DNA from: JAILLW01 sp045629045 | GTDB taxonomy: Bacteria; Bacillota; Clostridia; Lachnospirales; Lachnospiraceae | Direction of reading: 5' to 3' | DNA length: 64,000 nucleotides | Assembly: GCA_045629045.1 (NCBI GenBank) | Contig: JAZQQM010000036.1 | Coordinates: forward strand, 119,599 to 183,598 | Part shown: one piece after another, positions 7,520-16,569 of the stretch | Layout: the number at the start of each line of letters is the position of its first letter | How positions within the stretch are numbered: the first letter of the stretch is position 1 | Translations under genes and position numbers: made by a program | Notes under the pieces: model-generated | Told to the model about the DNA's origin: nothing | The model's database searches: none | The model's input: only the letters and a program-made list of their open reading frames with translations

Positions 7520-9151
7520 TTATTTCTTACTGTGTTTCTTTTTATCCCACACAAAATATATTCCGATAAGAACCCAGACACATCCTAAGGTAACAAGCAA
7601 TGCTACCGCTCCACCGGGCAAGGGGCCTAGATCCCTTTTAGCGCCTGATGTTGTACTGATTTCACCAAGCTTATAAAGATTCGAAACATCCTCATAGGTT
7701 TTCGTAACAAACTCGTCGTCCACCGTTTTCTTGCGTCGCACGGATTTGGTTACCACTTCTATCATTTCACCTGCTGCCTGACGAACGGAAGCCGAACCGT
7801 TAAATACGGGAGTAACAAAAGTGTTGTCGGTATTATCAAGAAGCATCTTTGTTGCTTCGATTTTGACGTCATAATGTTCATTATTATCAATTCCGGAAGA
7901 AGCAAGATAATCAACATATTCCTGAGTATTTCGAGCCTTGGTGGTTACAGGAACATAACCCTCCGTTTTGGCATAACCTATCTGTACATCATTGGTTAAT
8001 AAAAACTGTGCAAACAACCAGGAGGCCAGAACTTCGCCGCTGTCTGATTTATTAAAGATGCAAATGGACGGTCCCTGTGAAATCATTTTGGGATTATTCG
8101 CATCATACTGAGGAACCATTCTTACAACCGTTTCAAAGGGTACGATATCTTCTTTAGCTATATCGCAAAGGGGAGCCTCCGTTCCCATCCAGGTAGCACC
8201 TGCCGTTGAATCCACAGCAAATATACACTGACCTGCGTTTAGGAAATTGGCAGGATAACTTGAAATCTTAAAGGTTGAAAATGCCCCCGATTCGGCATGG
8301 GATGCAACCTCTTTTAAAATAGATGATGTAGTGTCGTTAAACATAAGCACCTCGCCCGTTTCGGAAGAATAAGGTGCATCAAGCTGCTTAAGAGACTGAA
8401 TCATCATATTGTCGGTAGACTTATAGATAAAAGGAATAAGTACATTATCTTTGTTAATCTTATAGGTTCCGTCGGCATTCTTTGCCATTGCCTTTTCGGA
8501 TACTTCATACACAAAATCCCATGTTACCACATCAGGAACAGTGTATCCCAAGGCTTCAACCATATCTTTGTTAATATAAAGTGCCTCGGTTGATCTCATA
8601 TAGGGAAGAGCATAATGCCTGTCGTTAAGAATTCCTTCATCAAGGAACTTCCCAATAACCTCGTCTTTGGCAGGGCCGTCATATTTAAGTTCACTTCCGC
8701 CAAAACCATACCTTGGATCATCCATAATCCCGTCAAGGGAAACCACAGTATTCACGCCGCTTAAATAAGTTGCTATATGGTCAGGATATGTAATACATAC
8801 ATTAGGTGTTGTATTTGTTGAAATATTGGTAATTACATCATTATAAATTTTGGAATAATCCGTATACAGTTTAAGTGTTACGTTTATATTCGGATAAAGT
8901 GTATGGAAGTCCTCAATAGCCTTCTTATAGACATTGGTCTGGGCTTTGTTCGTATCGTTCTTGGCCCAGAAGGTAATATCATAAGTACGTGATTCATCAA
9001 AGGTGTCCGGTACTTCAAATGACTCCATTCCCTTCGTACCGTGACAGGCGCACAAAGATATACATACTGTTCCGAGCATAATCGCAACAAATAACCTTAA
9101 TAAACAATTCATTCTGTTAATACCGGTCTTAAAGGTTCTAAACTTAATCAT
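7520..9151 (-). CDS. Extracellular solute-binding lipoprotein of a sugar ABC importer, with C-terminal membrane anchor
   Basis: The 543-residue protein has a signal peptide and lipobox (SLCAC, modified Cys near residue 35). A family 1 type sugar-binding domain begins YDITFWAKNDTNKAQ. It overlaps the upstream permease gene by 4 bases (ATGA) and is the last gene of the importer. The odd feature is the C-terminus: residues about 512-537 are hydrophobic (VALLVTLGCVWVLIGIYFVW) and followed by the positive tail DKKKHSKK, so the protein appears anchored at both ends. Most binding lipoproteins of this family lack such a segment. Given the adjacent GntR, uxaC and aldolase/kinase genes, the ligand is probably a uronate or oligouronide. 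This is inferred from context only. Confidence 0.9.
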   Translation of the reverse strand: MIKFRTFKTGINRMNCLLRLFVAIMLGTVCISLCACHGTKGMESFEVPDTFDESRTYDITFWAKNDTNKAQTNVYKKAIEDFHTLYPNINVTLKLYTDYSKIYNDVITNISTNTTPNVCITYPDHIATYLSGVNTVVSLDGIMDDPRYGFGGSELKYDGPAKDEVIGKFLDEGILNDRHYALPYMRSTEALYINKDMVEALGYTVPDVVTWDFVYEVSEKAMAKNADGTYKINKDNVLIPFIYKSTDNMMIQSLKQLDAPYSSETGEVLMFNDTTSSILKEVASHAESGAFSTFKISSYPANFLNAGQCIFAVDSTAGATWMGTEAPLCDIAKEDIVPFETVVRMVPQYDANNPKMISQGPSICIFNKSDSGEVLASWLFAQFLLTNDVQIGYAKTEGYVPVTTKARNTQEYVDYLASSGIDNNEHYDVKIEATKMLLDNTDNTFVTPVFNGSASVRQAAGEMIEVVTKSVRRKKTVDDEFVTKTYEDVSNLYKLGEISTTSGAKRDLGPLPGGAVALLVTLGCVWVLIGIYFVWDKKKHSKK

Positions 9152-10011
9152 CCCTTAGTACCTCCCTGTGCTACGCCGGCCATAATCTTCTTATGGAAAA
9201 TAAGGAACAAAATAATAAGCGGAATAGAAATTACAACAACTGCTGCCATCATGGCAGGAATGTTCTCTCTTCCGAAACCGTTCTCTCTTATTTCCTGAAT
9301 TCCGTTCGAAACAAGGAAATAAGCTTCATCATCCGTAATAAGTCGTGGCCATACAAAGGAATTCCAGCACTCGATAACCTTAAGAATTACTATGGTAATC
9401 ATTGTCGGTTTACAGATTGGAATAAGCACTTTAATCAAATATCTGAAATCCGAAGTACCGTCCACCTTGGCCGCATAATAAAGATCATCCGGTACTCCCT
9501 GAAAATTCTCGCGAAGCAGATAAATATAAAACACCGATGTTACCGACGGAAGAATAAGTCCCGTAAAAGTATTACGAAGTCCCATATTTGTAATTGTTGC
9601 AAAGTTCGTAATTACAACAAGTTCGTTAGGTATCATCATAAGTGACAAAAACAAAGTAAATACTATATCCTTGCCCTTAAAATCAAGTCGTGCAAAGGCA
9701 AATGCCGCAAGGGTAATAACAACCAGCATTATTGCAGTTGTAACAAGAGTAAATATTAATGTATTTACAAGATATCTGCCCAGGGAAACAGTCGTGAATG
9801 CATCAATATAGTTTTGCATTGTGGGACTTAATGTAAAAAATTTCGGAATATACTCTGAGTTGTACGCGCTGTAGCTTTTGACAGATGACAGAATCATCCA
9901 GTAAAAAGGGAACAGAACTATAATTCCCCATATTCCCAAAAAGATATAAATAATTGTATTTCGAATGCGTCTGTTACGCACTTCCTTAAGCTCTATTTTT
10001 TCGTAATCCAT
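9148..10011 (-). CDS. Sugar ABC transporter permease, MalG type
   Basis: The 287-residue protein has six predicted membrane helices, the first at about residues 18-40 (IFLGIWGIIVLFPFYWMIL). It carries the EAA loop that contacts the ATPase: YYAAKVDGTSDFRYLIKVLIP near residues 185-205. This is the CUT1-family MalG-like half of the membrane channel. It starts 4 bases after the companion permease and overlaps the binding-protein gene by 4 bases, so the subunits are probably translationally coupled. Confidence 0.95.
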   Translation of the reverse strand: MDYEKIELKEVRNRRIRNTIIYIFLGIWGIIVLFPFYWMILSSVKSYSAYNSEYIPKFFTLSPTMQNYIDAFTTVSLGRYLVNTLIFTLVTTAIMLVVITLAAFAFARLDFKGKDIVFTLFLSLMMIPNELVVITNFATITNMGLRNTFTGLILPSVTSVFYIYLLRENFQGVPDDLYYAAKVDGTSDFRYLIKVLIPICKPTMITIVILKVIECWNSFVWPRLITDDEAYFLVSNGIQEIRENGFGRENIPAMMAAVVVISIPLIILFLIFHKKIMAGVAQGGTKG

Positions 10012-10015
10012 ATCT

Positions 10016-10912
10016 TTATCCCCTCGAAACCGTCTTGTTACTGATAAGAAGATTAATGCAGGTAATGGTCATAACAATAACAAAAAGTATGATTGCCGCT
10101 GCGGATGCATATGAAGGATAACCTCCCGAATTTCCGTAAAGCATATCATAAACATAACCTACAATCGTATTCATACCGGCTGCATTAAGGTCGGTTCCGA
10201 ATAACGCAACCGCATCTGAATATGCCTTAAAAGCACCAATAAATCCTGTAATGACAAGATAAAAAATCATTGGTGAAATCATAGGAAGTGTAATCTTGTA
10301 AAAAATTCTGAATCTGCCTGTTCCGTCCACCTTGGCTGCATTGTAATAAACCTGTTTAACAGATGCCAGGGCACTTGTAAGAATAAGAATCTTAAAAGGC
10401 ATTACAATCCAAACCGTATAGAAGCAAAGCACGAACATCTTCGCCCAGTAAGGACCTTCGATAAAGTCAACTCCCCTGCCTCCGAAAGCCTCAATCAGAA
10501 TATTAATAAGTCCGTCGGAATATGCTGTCTTTTTAAACAGAATCATAAAAACAAGACCAACTGCCAGTGTATTGGTTACATAGGGCAAAAAATATACGGT
10601 CTGAAACAAATCCTGCAATTTCTTAATTGAGCTTAGTGCCAAAGATATAACAAGCGCCAACCCTGTCGAAACAGGAACGGTAATAATAACCAGAATAAAC
10701 GTATTCTTAAGTGCCTGTAGGAAATACCCGTCATGAAGCACATAAGAATAATTGTATGCTCCCGTTCCGAAATAGGAACCGGAGGCGAAATTGTATCCTT
10801 CTTCAAAGGAATATATGAATACATCTATTAGGGGATATACCATGAATGCACCTAAAAATAGGATTGCAGGAATCAGGTATAACCAACCCTTTATGCTTTT
10901 GCTTCCTGTCAT
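10016..10912 (-). CDS. Sugar ABC transporter permease, MalF type
   Basis: The 298-residue protein has six predicted membrane segments, the first at about residues 10-30 (LYLIPAILFLGAFMVYPLI). The EAA motif is YYNAAKVDGTGRFRIFYKIT near residues 195-215. This is the MalF-like partner of the CUT1 importer and lacks the long periplasmic loop of E. coli MalF, as usual in Firmicutes. It lies 12 bases after the ATPase gene. Confidence 0.95.
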   Translation of the reverse strand: MTGSKSIKGWLYLIPAILFLGAFMVYPLIDVFIYSFEEGYNFASGSYFGTGAYNYSYVLHDGYFLQALKNTFILVIITVPVSTGLALVISLALSSIKKLQDLFQTVYFLPYVTNTLAVGLVFMILFKKTAYSDGLINILIEAFGGRGVDFIEGPYWAKMFVLCFYTVWIVMPFKILILTSALASVKQVYYNAAKVDGTGRFRIFYKITLPMISPMIFYLVITGFIGAFKAYSDAVALFGTDLNAAGMNTIVGYVYDMLYGNSGGYPSYASAAAIILFVIVMTITCINLLISNKTVSRG

Positions 10913-10924
10913 ATGTGCATCCTC

Positions 10925-12025
10925 TTAGTAATTAATTCTTTCTTCCGTTTCGGCATCAAAAATGAATACCTTATTCTTCTTAAGTCCGAAACGTACAGTT
11001 TCTTTTGAAGCATCCACCTCATTCTCCGCATTAATAATGGAACGGATTGTTCCGCTGTCATTAAGCAGATTATCATGGGTTGAAACAATGGAAACATCAC
11101 GTCCCATAACTTCAATTCTGTTAAGCTTACATTCAAAAGGACCGTTTTCGTCAAGAATAAATCCTTCCGGTCTTATTGCCACATAAACCTTCTTATCGGC
11201 AACCTCGGGTGCATCCAAAACAGCATCCTGCCCAATATAAATTCTGCCACCTCTAACTTCACCTTCAAATACGTTAATAGGCGGAGTTCCCAGGAACTTG
11301 GCAACAAACAGGTTAACAGGATTGTCATAAACTTCCTGGGGCTTGCCCATCTGCTGAAGCACACCTTCCTTCATAACTACAATAATATCCGAAATACTCA
11401 TTGCCTCATCCTGATCATGAGTAACGAAAATCGTCGTAATCTTGGTTTCTCTTTGAATTCTTCTTATTTCCTCTCTTGTCTGAAGACGAAGTCTGGCATC
11501 AAGATTTGATAAGGGTTCATCAAGCAGCAATACCTTCGGCATCTTAACAAGAGCTCTTGCTATAGCAACTCTTTGTTGCTGACCGCCGGATAATTCGGAA
11601 GGCTTACGTTCCATAAGCTGGTCAATCTGAACAAGCTTGGCAGCTTCCATTACACGCTTGGCCATTTCTTCCTTGGTAAGTTTCTTATCTCCCTTAAGAT
11701 TTTCAAGAGGGAACTGAATATTCTTAAATACCGTAAGATGAGGATAAAGTGCATAGCTTTGGAATACAAGGCCCACACCTCTTACCTCGGGAGGCAGTTT
11801 GGTTACATTATCATCTCCGAAATAAATTTCACCCTCGGTCGGAGTTTCAAGTCCGCATATTAAATTAAGGGTTGTACTTTTGCCGCAACCCGAAGGACCG
11901 AGGAGCCCCACCAACGTTCCGTCCGGAATTTCAAAATCAAAGTCGCTTACGGCAATAACGTCACCGCTCTGCTTCTTGTTCCTATTGGGAAATTTTTTCG
12001 TCAAATGTTTCAAAACAATTTTCAT
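10925..12025 (-). CDS. Sugar ABC transporter ATP-binding protein, MsmK/UgpC type
   Basis: The 366-residue protein has Walker A GPSGCGKST (about residues 43-51), signature LSGGQQQR, Walker B VLLLDEP and the switch His in IFVTHDQDEA. The C-terminal 110 residues form the regulatory OB (TOBE/MOB) domain of the CUT1 family (VYVAIRPEGFIL). It supplies ATP hydrolysis to the two permeases that follow. Such ATPases often serve several sugar importers; here it sits with its own permeases. CAGGAG precedes the ATG at 12025. It begins only 17 bases after the FRG gene, with no clear promoter between them. Confidence 0.95.
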   Translation of the reverse strand: MKIVLKHLTKKFPNRNKKQSGDVIAVSDFDFEIPDGTLVGLLGPSGCGKSTTLNLICGLETPTEGEIYFGDDNVTKLPPEVRGVGLVFQSYALYPHLTVFKNIQFPLENLKGDKKLTKEEMAKRVMEAAKLVQIDQLMERKPSELSGGQQQRVAIARALVKMPKVLLLDEPLSNLDARLRLQTREEIRRIQRETKITTIFVTHDQDEAMSISDIIVVMKEGVLQQMGKPQEVYDNPVNLFVAKFLGTPPINVFEGEVRGGRIYIGQDAVLDAPEVADKKVYVAIRPEGFILDENGPFECKLNRIEVMGRDVSIVSTHDNLLNDSGTIRSIINAENEVDASKETVRFGLKKNKVFIFDAETEERINY

Positions 12026-12042
12026 TCGCCAGTTTCTCCTGT

Positions 12043-12792
12043 TTATATATCATAGAAATGTTTCAAATCACGGGATATGTGATCAAGGTCGGGGTATATT
12101 GACCCTTCGGTAATCCCAAACACACGAAGTGAATCAATGAAATACTTCTTCTTATCATTGGGTATCACAATCTTATAAAGTGTATTTTCATCGCATATAT
12201 CTTCCAGTCTCTTAAGTGAATTATGTACCGTAAAATTCGACTGCTGTGAATACATACGAAGATTATTTTCCGTAGATGCTACCGCAAGGATTCTGTCATC
12301 CAGTTCATGATTATGATGATTATGTTTAAAAGCCGGAAGGAGCATCTCCTGAGTGGTTTCCGCATCAATGGGATAGATACATTTACCAAAGCCCTGTGTT
12401 TCATTAAATTCATCCGGAATAATTACCCAGACTGCCGCATCCATTTCGGGATGCTCTTTATATGTCTCACAGGCAAAAAAGGAAGCTATAAGGGGTGACT
12501 GCGACCAGTCAAGCATTCTTGTAGGTAATCCGTAGTGCTGCATTATCGAAACCCACGCGGCATAATTTTTCTTTTCCGGGGGATTATTCATTATCTGCTT
12601 AGCTTTCATATAAAAATCATTTGTAATGAATCTTTCCACCTCAATACGTCGCTTTGTTCTTTGAATTGATGGGATAAGGGGCATAAGTGCATCCTCCATA
12701 CCTCTGTACCACAATCTAAGACTGTGCTTTTCTTTTAATCCGCTAACAAACTGCAATAATTCATCAATTGTGCTTATTGTCTCAACCACCAT
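12043..12792 (-). CDS. FRG-domain protein
   Basis: The protein carries the conserved FRG motifs: LRLWYRGMEDALMPLIPSI near the N-terminus and MQHYGLPTRMLDWSQSPLIA in the middle. FRG domains occur in phage-defence and stress loci, but their biochemical activity is unknown. The rest has no features I recognise. The ATG at 12792, preceded by AAAGGAAGAG, is preferred over an upstream ATG at 12849, which would start inside the hairpin at 12821-12843. The gene lies between the hydrogenase-like/EAL gene and the uronate importer with only 17 bases to the latter. It may therefore be cotranscribed with sugar-transport genes without being functionally related. Confidence 0.85.
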   Translation of the reverse strand: MVVETISTIDELLQFVSGLKEKHSLRLWYRGMEDALMPLIPSIQRTKRRIEVERFITNDFYMKAKQIMNNPPEKKNYAAWVSIMQHYGLPTRMLDWSQSPLIASFFACETYKEHPEMDAAVWVIIPDEFNETQGFGKCIYPIDAETTQEMLLPAFKHNHHNHELDDRILAVASTENNLRMYSQQSNFTVHNSLKRLEDICDENTLYKIVIPNDKKKYFIDSLRVFGITEGSIYPDLDHISRDLKHFYDI

Positions 12793-12820
12793 GCTATTCT
12801 CTTCCTTTAAATAATTTAAC

Positions 12821-12843
12821 GAGCCCATGTTATACATGGGCTC
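12821..12843 (-). terminator. Hairpin after the hydrogenase-like/EAL gene
   Basis: GAGCCCATGT and ACATGGGCTC form a perfect 10-bp stem with a 3-base loop, 22 bases past the stop codon of the upstream gene. It is followed by GTTAAATTATTT rather than a run of T, so termination may be partial, or it may act as an mRNA-end stabiliser ahead of the FRG gene. Confidence 0.5.
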
Positions 12844-12865
12844 ACTCATTTCTCATTAGTGTAAA

Positions 12866-15427
12866 CTAATCATTTTTGATAAGTTCCTCATATTCGTTCT
12901 GGGGCATCGGTCTTGCATACAGATAACCCTGAATAATGTCACAGCCTACGTGTTTTAAGAACTCTGCCTGATCCATGGTCTCAACACCTTCGGATACTAC
13001 TTCAAGATTAAGTTCCTTTACCATGGCAACTACATTTCGAATAATGCTCTCACCCTTTTCCTGGTTACGACCCCGTAAGAAGCCCATATCCAGTTTAAGA
13101 ATATCAAGAGGCATATCTTTTAATACGTTCAAAGATGAATATCCGGAACCGAAGTCATCCATTGCCACCATAAATCCCAAGTTACGAAGGGCATTAATTT
13201 TCTTTGCAACCACATCCTGTCTGTCCGAATATGCAGACTCGGTAATTTCAAAGTGCAGCAATGACGGATCTATAGGATATTTTGCATATAACTTATTAAT
13301 GGTATCAACGAAATCATTTTCGTCAAGTGATACTCGTGAAATATTAACGGAAATAGGAATCGGCTTATATCCTTTTTCCGACCATTCCTTGGCCGATTTA
13401 AACGCAAGTTCCCACATATATTTATCAAGTCGTTTGATAAATCCGTTCTTTTCAAAAATAGGAATAAACAGTCCCGGCGAAATAACCGAACCATCCTTCT
13501 TAATCCATCTGCACAGAGTCTCCGCACCCACTATCTTCTTTGTTCTGTGTGAGAACTGTGGCTGATAATATGCTACGAACTCTTCTTTTTCGATAGCCGC
13601 AATCATCTGAGATGTAACCATTGCCTCTGCTGCCAGACGTTCTCTTAATTCTTCATTGTAGAACAGGCATGTACTTATACCGTCTTCTTCGATTCTGTCC
13701 CTTGCCAGCGAAGCGTAGTTGGTCATCGAATCAATACTTTCAATTCTGTCTTTGTCAATGAAAAGACCTGCTCTAAAGCTAAGAGGGAAGGATACTCCTA
13801 TATCGGCAAAGGAATATGTATAAGCACTTGAAATCAAATCAATTGCTTCCTTTGTATTTTCGAAGCATACCAGGAATTCACCGCCGCCCAGTCGTCCGCA
13901 ACATCCGCCGCAGCTTTCCACGAACTGGGTACAGATTTGAGCAGCCTTACGAATAACGGCATCCCCCAAGCTAAATCCGTGCAAGTCATTAATAAGATTA
14001 AGCCTGTTAATCGAAACAACTCCGATAATATACTGTGTATCCGGATTTCTGTCATACAGATACTGCACATCGTTCCTAAAGCCTTCCGAATTCGGGATCT
14101 TGGTAAGTGCATCCGTATAATAACGCATAAGCAGTTCATCATGCATATAATGAATACAGTTTTCCATCTTGTTGTAGCCGTAAGCAATTGCCTCAGCCAT
14201 TTCGCGGCATGTATTGTAACCGCAGGAACCGCAGTCTATATGGCGTTTAAGCGGTGTATCTTTGTACATCGCATTAAATATATCTTCGTAAGTAGATTCG
14301 GGAACCATAGACATCTGTCTGTAGGAATTGAAATACTCTCTTGAGAAATCATCATGATTGATTCCCAGCTCCTGCATCTGCTTTTCAAGCATAAGGAAAT
14401 TCTCATGTGCACTTCCTCTGCCCTGAATTGTCTTAGCAAGTTCACGGCCTATAGCCTTAATATTAACGGCAACCGTCTTAAAGCTTGATTTCTTCATATG
14501 AACGCCGGCACCGCCCAGACATCCGTTCTGGCATCCGGAAATACATACTAATCCCGGTTTGATATCAGCATCAAGAGCTTCAAACTTAAGATTAAGAACC
14601 GCATTCTTATTGTATCCTTCAGAACCGCCTATAGGCATATCTTTGTCCAAAAGGAACTCCATCATCTCTTTAAAGCCGTAGCGTGTTGTGGATAAAGCTC
14701 CGATGCTGTTGGCTGCAACATCCATAGTACCCGAATATGCGTACAAATCCACATCTTTAATCTTATTAATAAGATTCTCGAAGCAGACATTATAACTTAT
14801 AATATTTGTCGTATCCTGCATCTCGGCTTTCTTGGCAGGACAAGGGCTTAATACTGCAAGGACGTTATGGTCGTCCATATATCTTTTTGCATAAATAGCC
14901 GTACAAAGAGTAGGCGACTGAACAGGAACCAGACAGTCAAGCATATCCGGCTCGTAATGCTCCACATATGTGGTAACGGCACTACATGAATTGGCAATAA
15001 ACGCCCTCTTCGGATCATCCTTATTGTCCCTTAAATACTTGGCATGTACATAAGCCGAAATTTCAGCGCCAAAACCTATGTCGTATATCTTTTGAACTCC
15101 GAGATACTTAAGATATCCCAATATTCCTTTGAATGAATCCTGATAAAGAAGATAAAATGTCGGGTCAACAAGCAGCGAAACCTTGGTATCCGATTCAAGC
15201 GCTCTAAAGAAATCTTCCGTATCATCATGATATTTACGGGCACCATGACTACATGCGGGAACACAGGCTCCGCACTGTATACATTTTTTGGAAGAAACCA
15301 TTATCGTTGAACTGTCATTTTCAAATACAGAAACGTTGGCTCCGTTAACAGGACAAACCCTGATACATTTGTTACATCCTATACATTTTTCATTGGTATA
15401 GACCATTCCATCGTTAAAACGTCTCAT
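12866..15427 (-). CDS. [FeFe]-hydrogenase-like sensor fused to degenerate GGDEF and EAL domains
   Basis: The 853-residue protein has four parts. (1) Two 4Fe-4S ferredoxin motifs: Cys15, 18, 21, 25 and Cys49, 52, 55, 59. (2) A hydrogenase large-subunit domain, about residues 80-370, with all three H-cluster loops recognisable: NSCSAVT, LSPCPAKKAE and CISGCQNGCLGGAG. (3) A further cysteine cluster, CGSCGYNTC with a later Cys in ENCIHYM, as in sensory hydrogenases. (4) A GGDEF domain changed to GGGEF (probably not a cyclase), followed by an EAL domain written ETL that keeps NISR, EITES, DDFGSGYSS, LKLDM, SEGVET and IQGYLY. The simplest reading is a cytoplasmic c-di-GMP phosphodiesterase controlled by H2 or redox state. 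It is followed by FRG and preceded by FIST with an 17-base gap. GAGGG precedes the ATG. Confidence 0.9.
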   Translation of the reverse strand: MRRFNDGMVYTNEKCIGCNKCIRVCPVNGANVSVFENDSSTIMVSSKKCIQCGACVPACSHGARKYHDDTEDFFRALESDTKVSLLVDPTFYLLYQDSFKGILGYLKYLGVQKIYDIGFGAEISAYVHAKYLRDNKDDPKRAFIANSCSAVTTYVEHYEPDMLDCLVPVQSPTLCTAIYAKRYMDDHNVLAVLSPCPAKKAEMQDTTNIISYNVCFENLINKIKDVDLYAYSGTMDVAANSIGALSTTRYGFKEMMEFLLDKDMPIGGSEGYNKNAVLNLKFEALDADIKPGLVCISGCQNGCLGGAGVHMKKSSFKTVAVNIKAIGRELAKTIQGRGSAHENFLMLEKQMQELGINHDDFSREYFNSYRQMSMVPESTYEDIFNAMYKDTPLKRHIDCGSCGYNTCREMAEAIAYGYNKMENCIHYMHDELLMRYYTDALTKIPNSEGFRNDVQYLYDRNPDTQYIIGVVSINRLNLINDLHGFSLGDAVIRKAAQICTQFVESCGGCCGRLGGGEFLVCFENTKEAIDLISSAYTYSFADIGVSFPLSFRAGLFIDKDRIESIDSMTNYASLARDRIEEDGISTCLFYNEELRERLAAEAMVTSQMIAAIEKEEFVAYYQPQFSHRTKKIVGAETLCRWIKKDGSVISPGLFIPIFEKNGFIKRLDKYMWELAFKSAKEWSEKGYKPIPISVNISRVSLDENDFVDTINKLYAKYPIDPSLLHFEITESAYSDRQDVVAKKINALRNLGFMVAMDDFGSGYSSLNVLKDMPLDILKLDMGFLRGRNQEKGESIIRNVVAMVKELNLEVVSEGVETMDQAEFLKHVGCDIIQGYLYARPMPQNEYEELIKND

Positions 15428-15444
15428 AATCCCTCACAATTGTT

Positions 15445-16569
15445 TTACTCGAAAACTGCTATAACAGAAGACTGATTCAAATGCTTGAAATCCATCTGTT
15501 CGCCTTTTCCGGACATACCAATAAATCCCCCATAATTATTATTCAATGTATTACAATATTCACTAAGCAGTTTATGACCGATATAGTTATCTACCATAAT
15601 ACAGCATGTGATTACTATACAAAAATTAGGTTTAATACCATCCTCTTCAACTATCTGCTTACGGGAACGCTCCCACACGCTCCTTGGTTTTTCGGATTCC
15701 ATAATCGAAAGTGCCGTTCTGTTATATAACGTAGCATAACAGTCAATGGAACCGTCCTTTCCGACTTCCTTGGCAGCTGTAATAAATATATCATCTCCTA
15801 TCTTATTTCCCATAGGATGGTTATGAAGATAATCTATCAGCCTTGAACGCTTAATTCCCAGCTTGTCACACAAAAATGCCGCTGCCGGTCTGTCATCCAA
15901 TTCATATAGAATTCTGTGTTCCGTATCAACATCGGTGGACGTAAAGCTAAAAATAGTGGGCTTATAATAATTTTCTTTGTGTATTTTAATTCTGCCCTGT
16001 TCATTATGAATAAAGGCATAAGCACATGCCTCATCATAAACCGTTCCGTTCAGGGAAACATAAGTCATAATACTATCATCAGGTGCCCCGCTGGATGCAC
16101 CAAACATCGGAATACCGGTCTTTGATAATGCTGTTTTAAAGGTATCAAGTACGATTTCCTCGCAGGCAGCAAGAGACGTAATAAACTCCATGCATATAGT
16201 ATTCTCAGCGGGCATCTTCTCGGCAGTTTGTGCTATATCCTTTGCATATCGCATAGGATATTTGCTTATATCCGAAATAACTCCGGCACTTACCGTAATG
16301 CCTTCAAATATAACCAGCGCACTAAGGCCGTCCGGGCCAAAGCCCTTTGAAGACATATTGGCACCTGTTGACGCACCTATAACAGTACTGTCATTAAAGG
16401 CTTCATATAATTTGGATGCATGATGATAGAACTGCATATTATTGGCAAAGAACACAATTAATATCGGAGTCCTGCCCTCGGCACCTTCATTAATCTTGGC
16501 AATAACGGAATTTACTGCTTCTTCTTTGTTATAGCTTTGGTCATAAACGACGAGGCATCTTTCTGCCAT
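15445..16569 (-). CDS. FIST-domain sensory protein
   Basis: The 374-residue protein matches the FIST_N plus FIST_C architecture. The N-terminal half contains VIGASTGANMSSKGFGPDG and MFGASSGAPDD; the C-terminal half contains ANEYIG-like and GGFIGMSGKGEQ segments. FIST proteins are predicted intracellular sensors of small ligands, often encoded beside signalling output proteins. Here the next gene, 17 bases on, is the hydrogenase-like/EAL protein, so the two probably form one signalling module. There is no membrane segment. The ATG at 16569 is preceded by GAGGA and overlaps the upstream hydrolase gene by 58 bases, an unusually long overlap. Confidence 0.87.
   Translation of the reverse strand: MAERCLVVYDQSYNKEEAVNSVIAKINEGAEGRTPILIVFFANNMQFYHHASKLYEAFNDSTVIGASTGANMSSKGFGPDGLSALVIFEGITVSAGVISDISKYPMRYAKDIAQTAEKMPAENTICMEFITSLAACEEIVLDTFKTALSKTGIPMFGASSGAPDDSIMTYVSLNGTVYDEACAYAFIHNEQGRIKIHKENYYKPTIFSFTSTDVDTEHRILYELDDRPAAAFLCDKLGIKRSRLIDYLHNHPMGNKIGDDIFITAAKEVGKDGSIDCYATLYNRTALSIMESEKPRSVWERSRKQIVEEDGIKPNFCIVITCCIMVDNYIGHKLLSEYCNTLNNNYGGFIGMSGKGEQMDFKHLNQSSVIAVFE

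Noticed and set aside
12793..12849. FRG protein starting at 12849
   Set aside because: This start lies in and before the hairpin; the ATG at 12792 has a good ribosome site.
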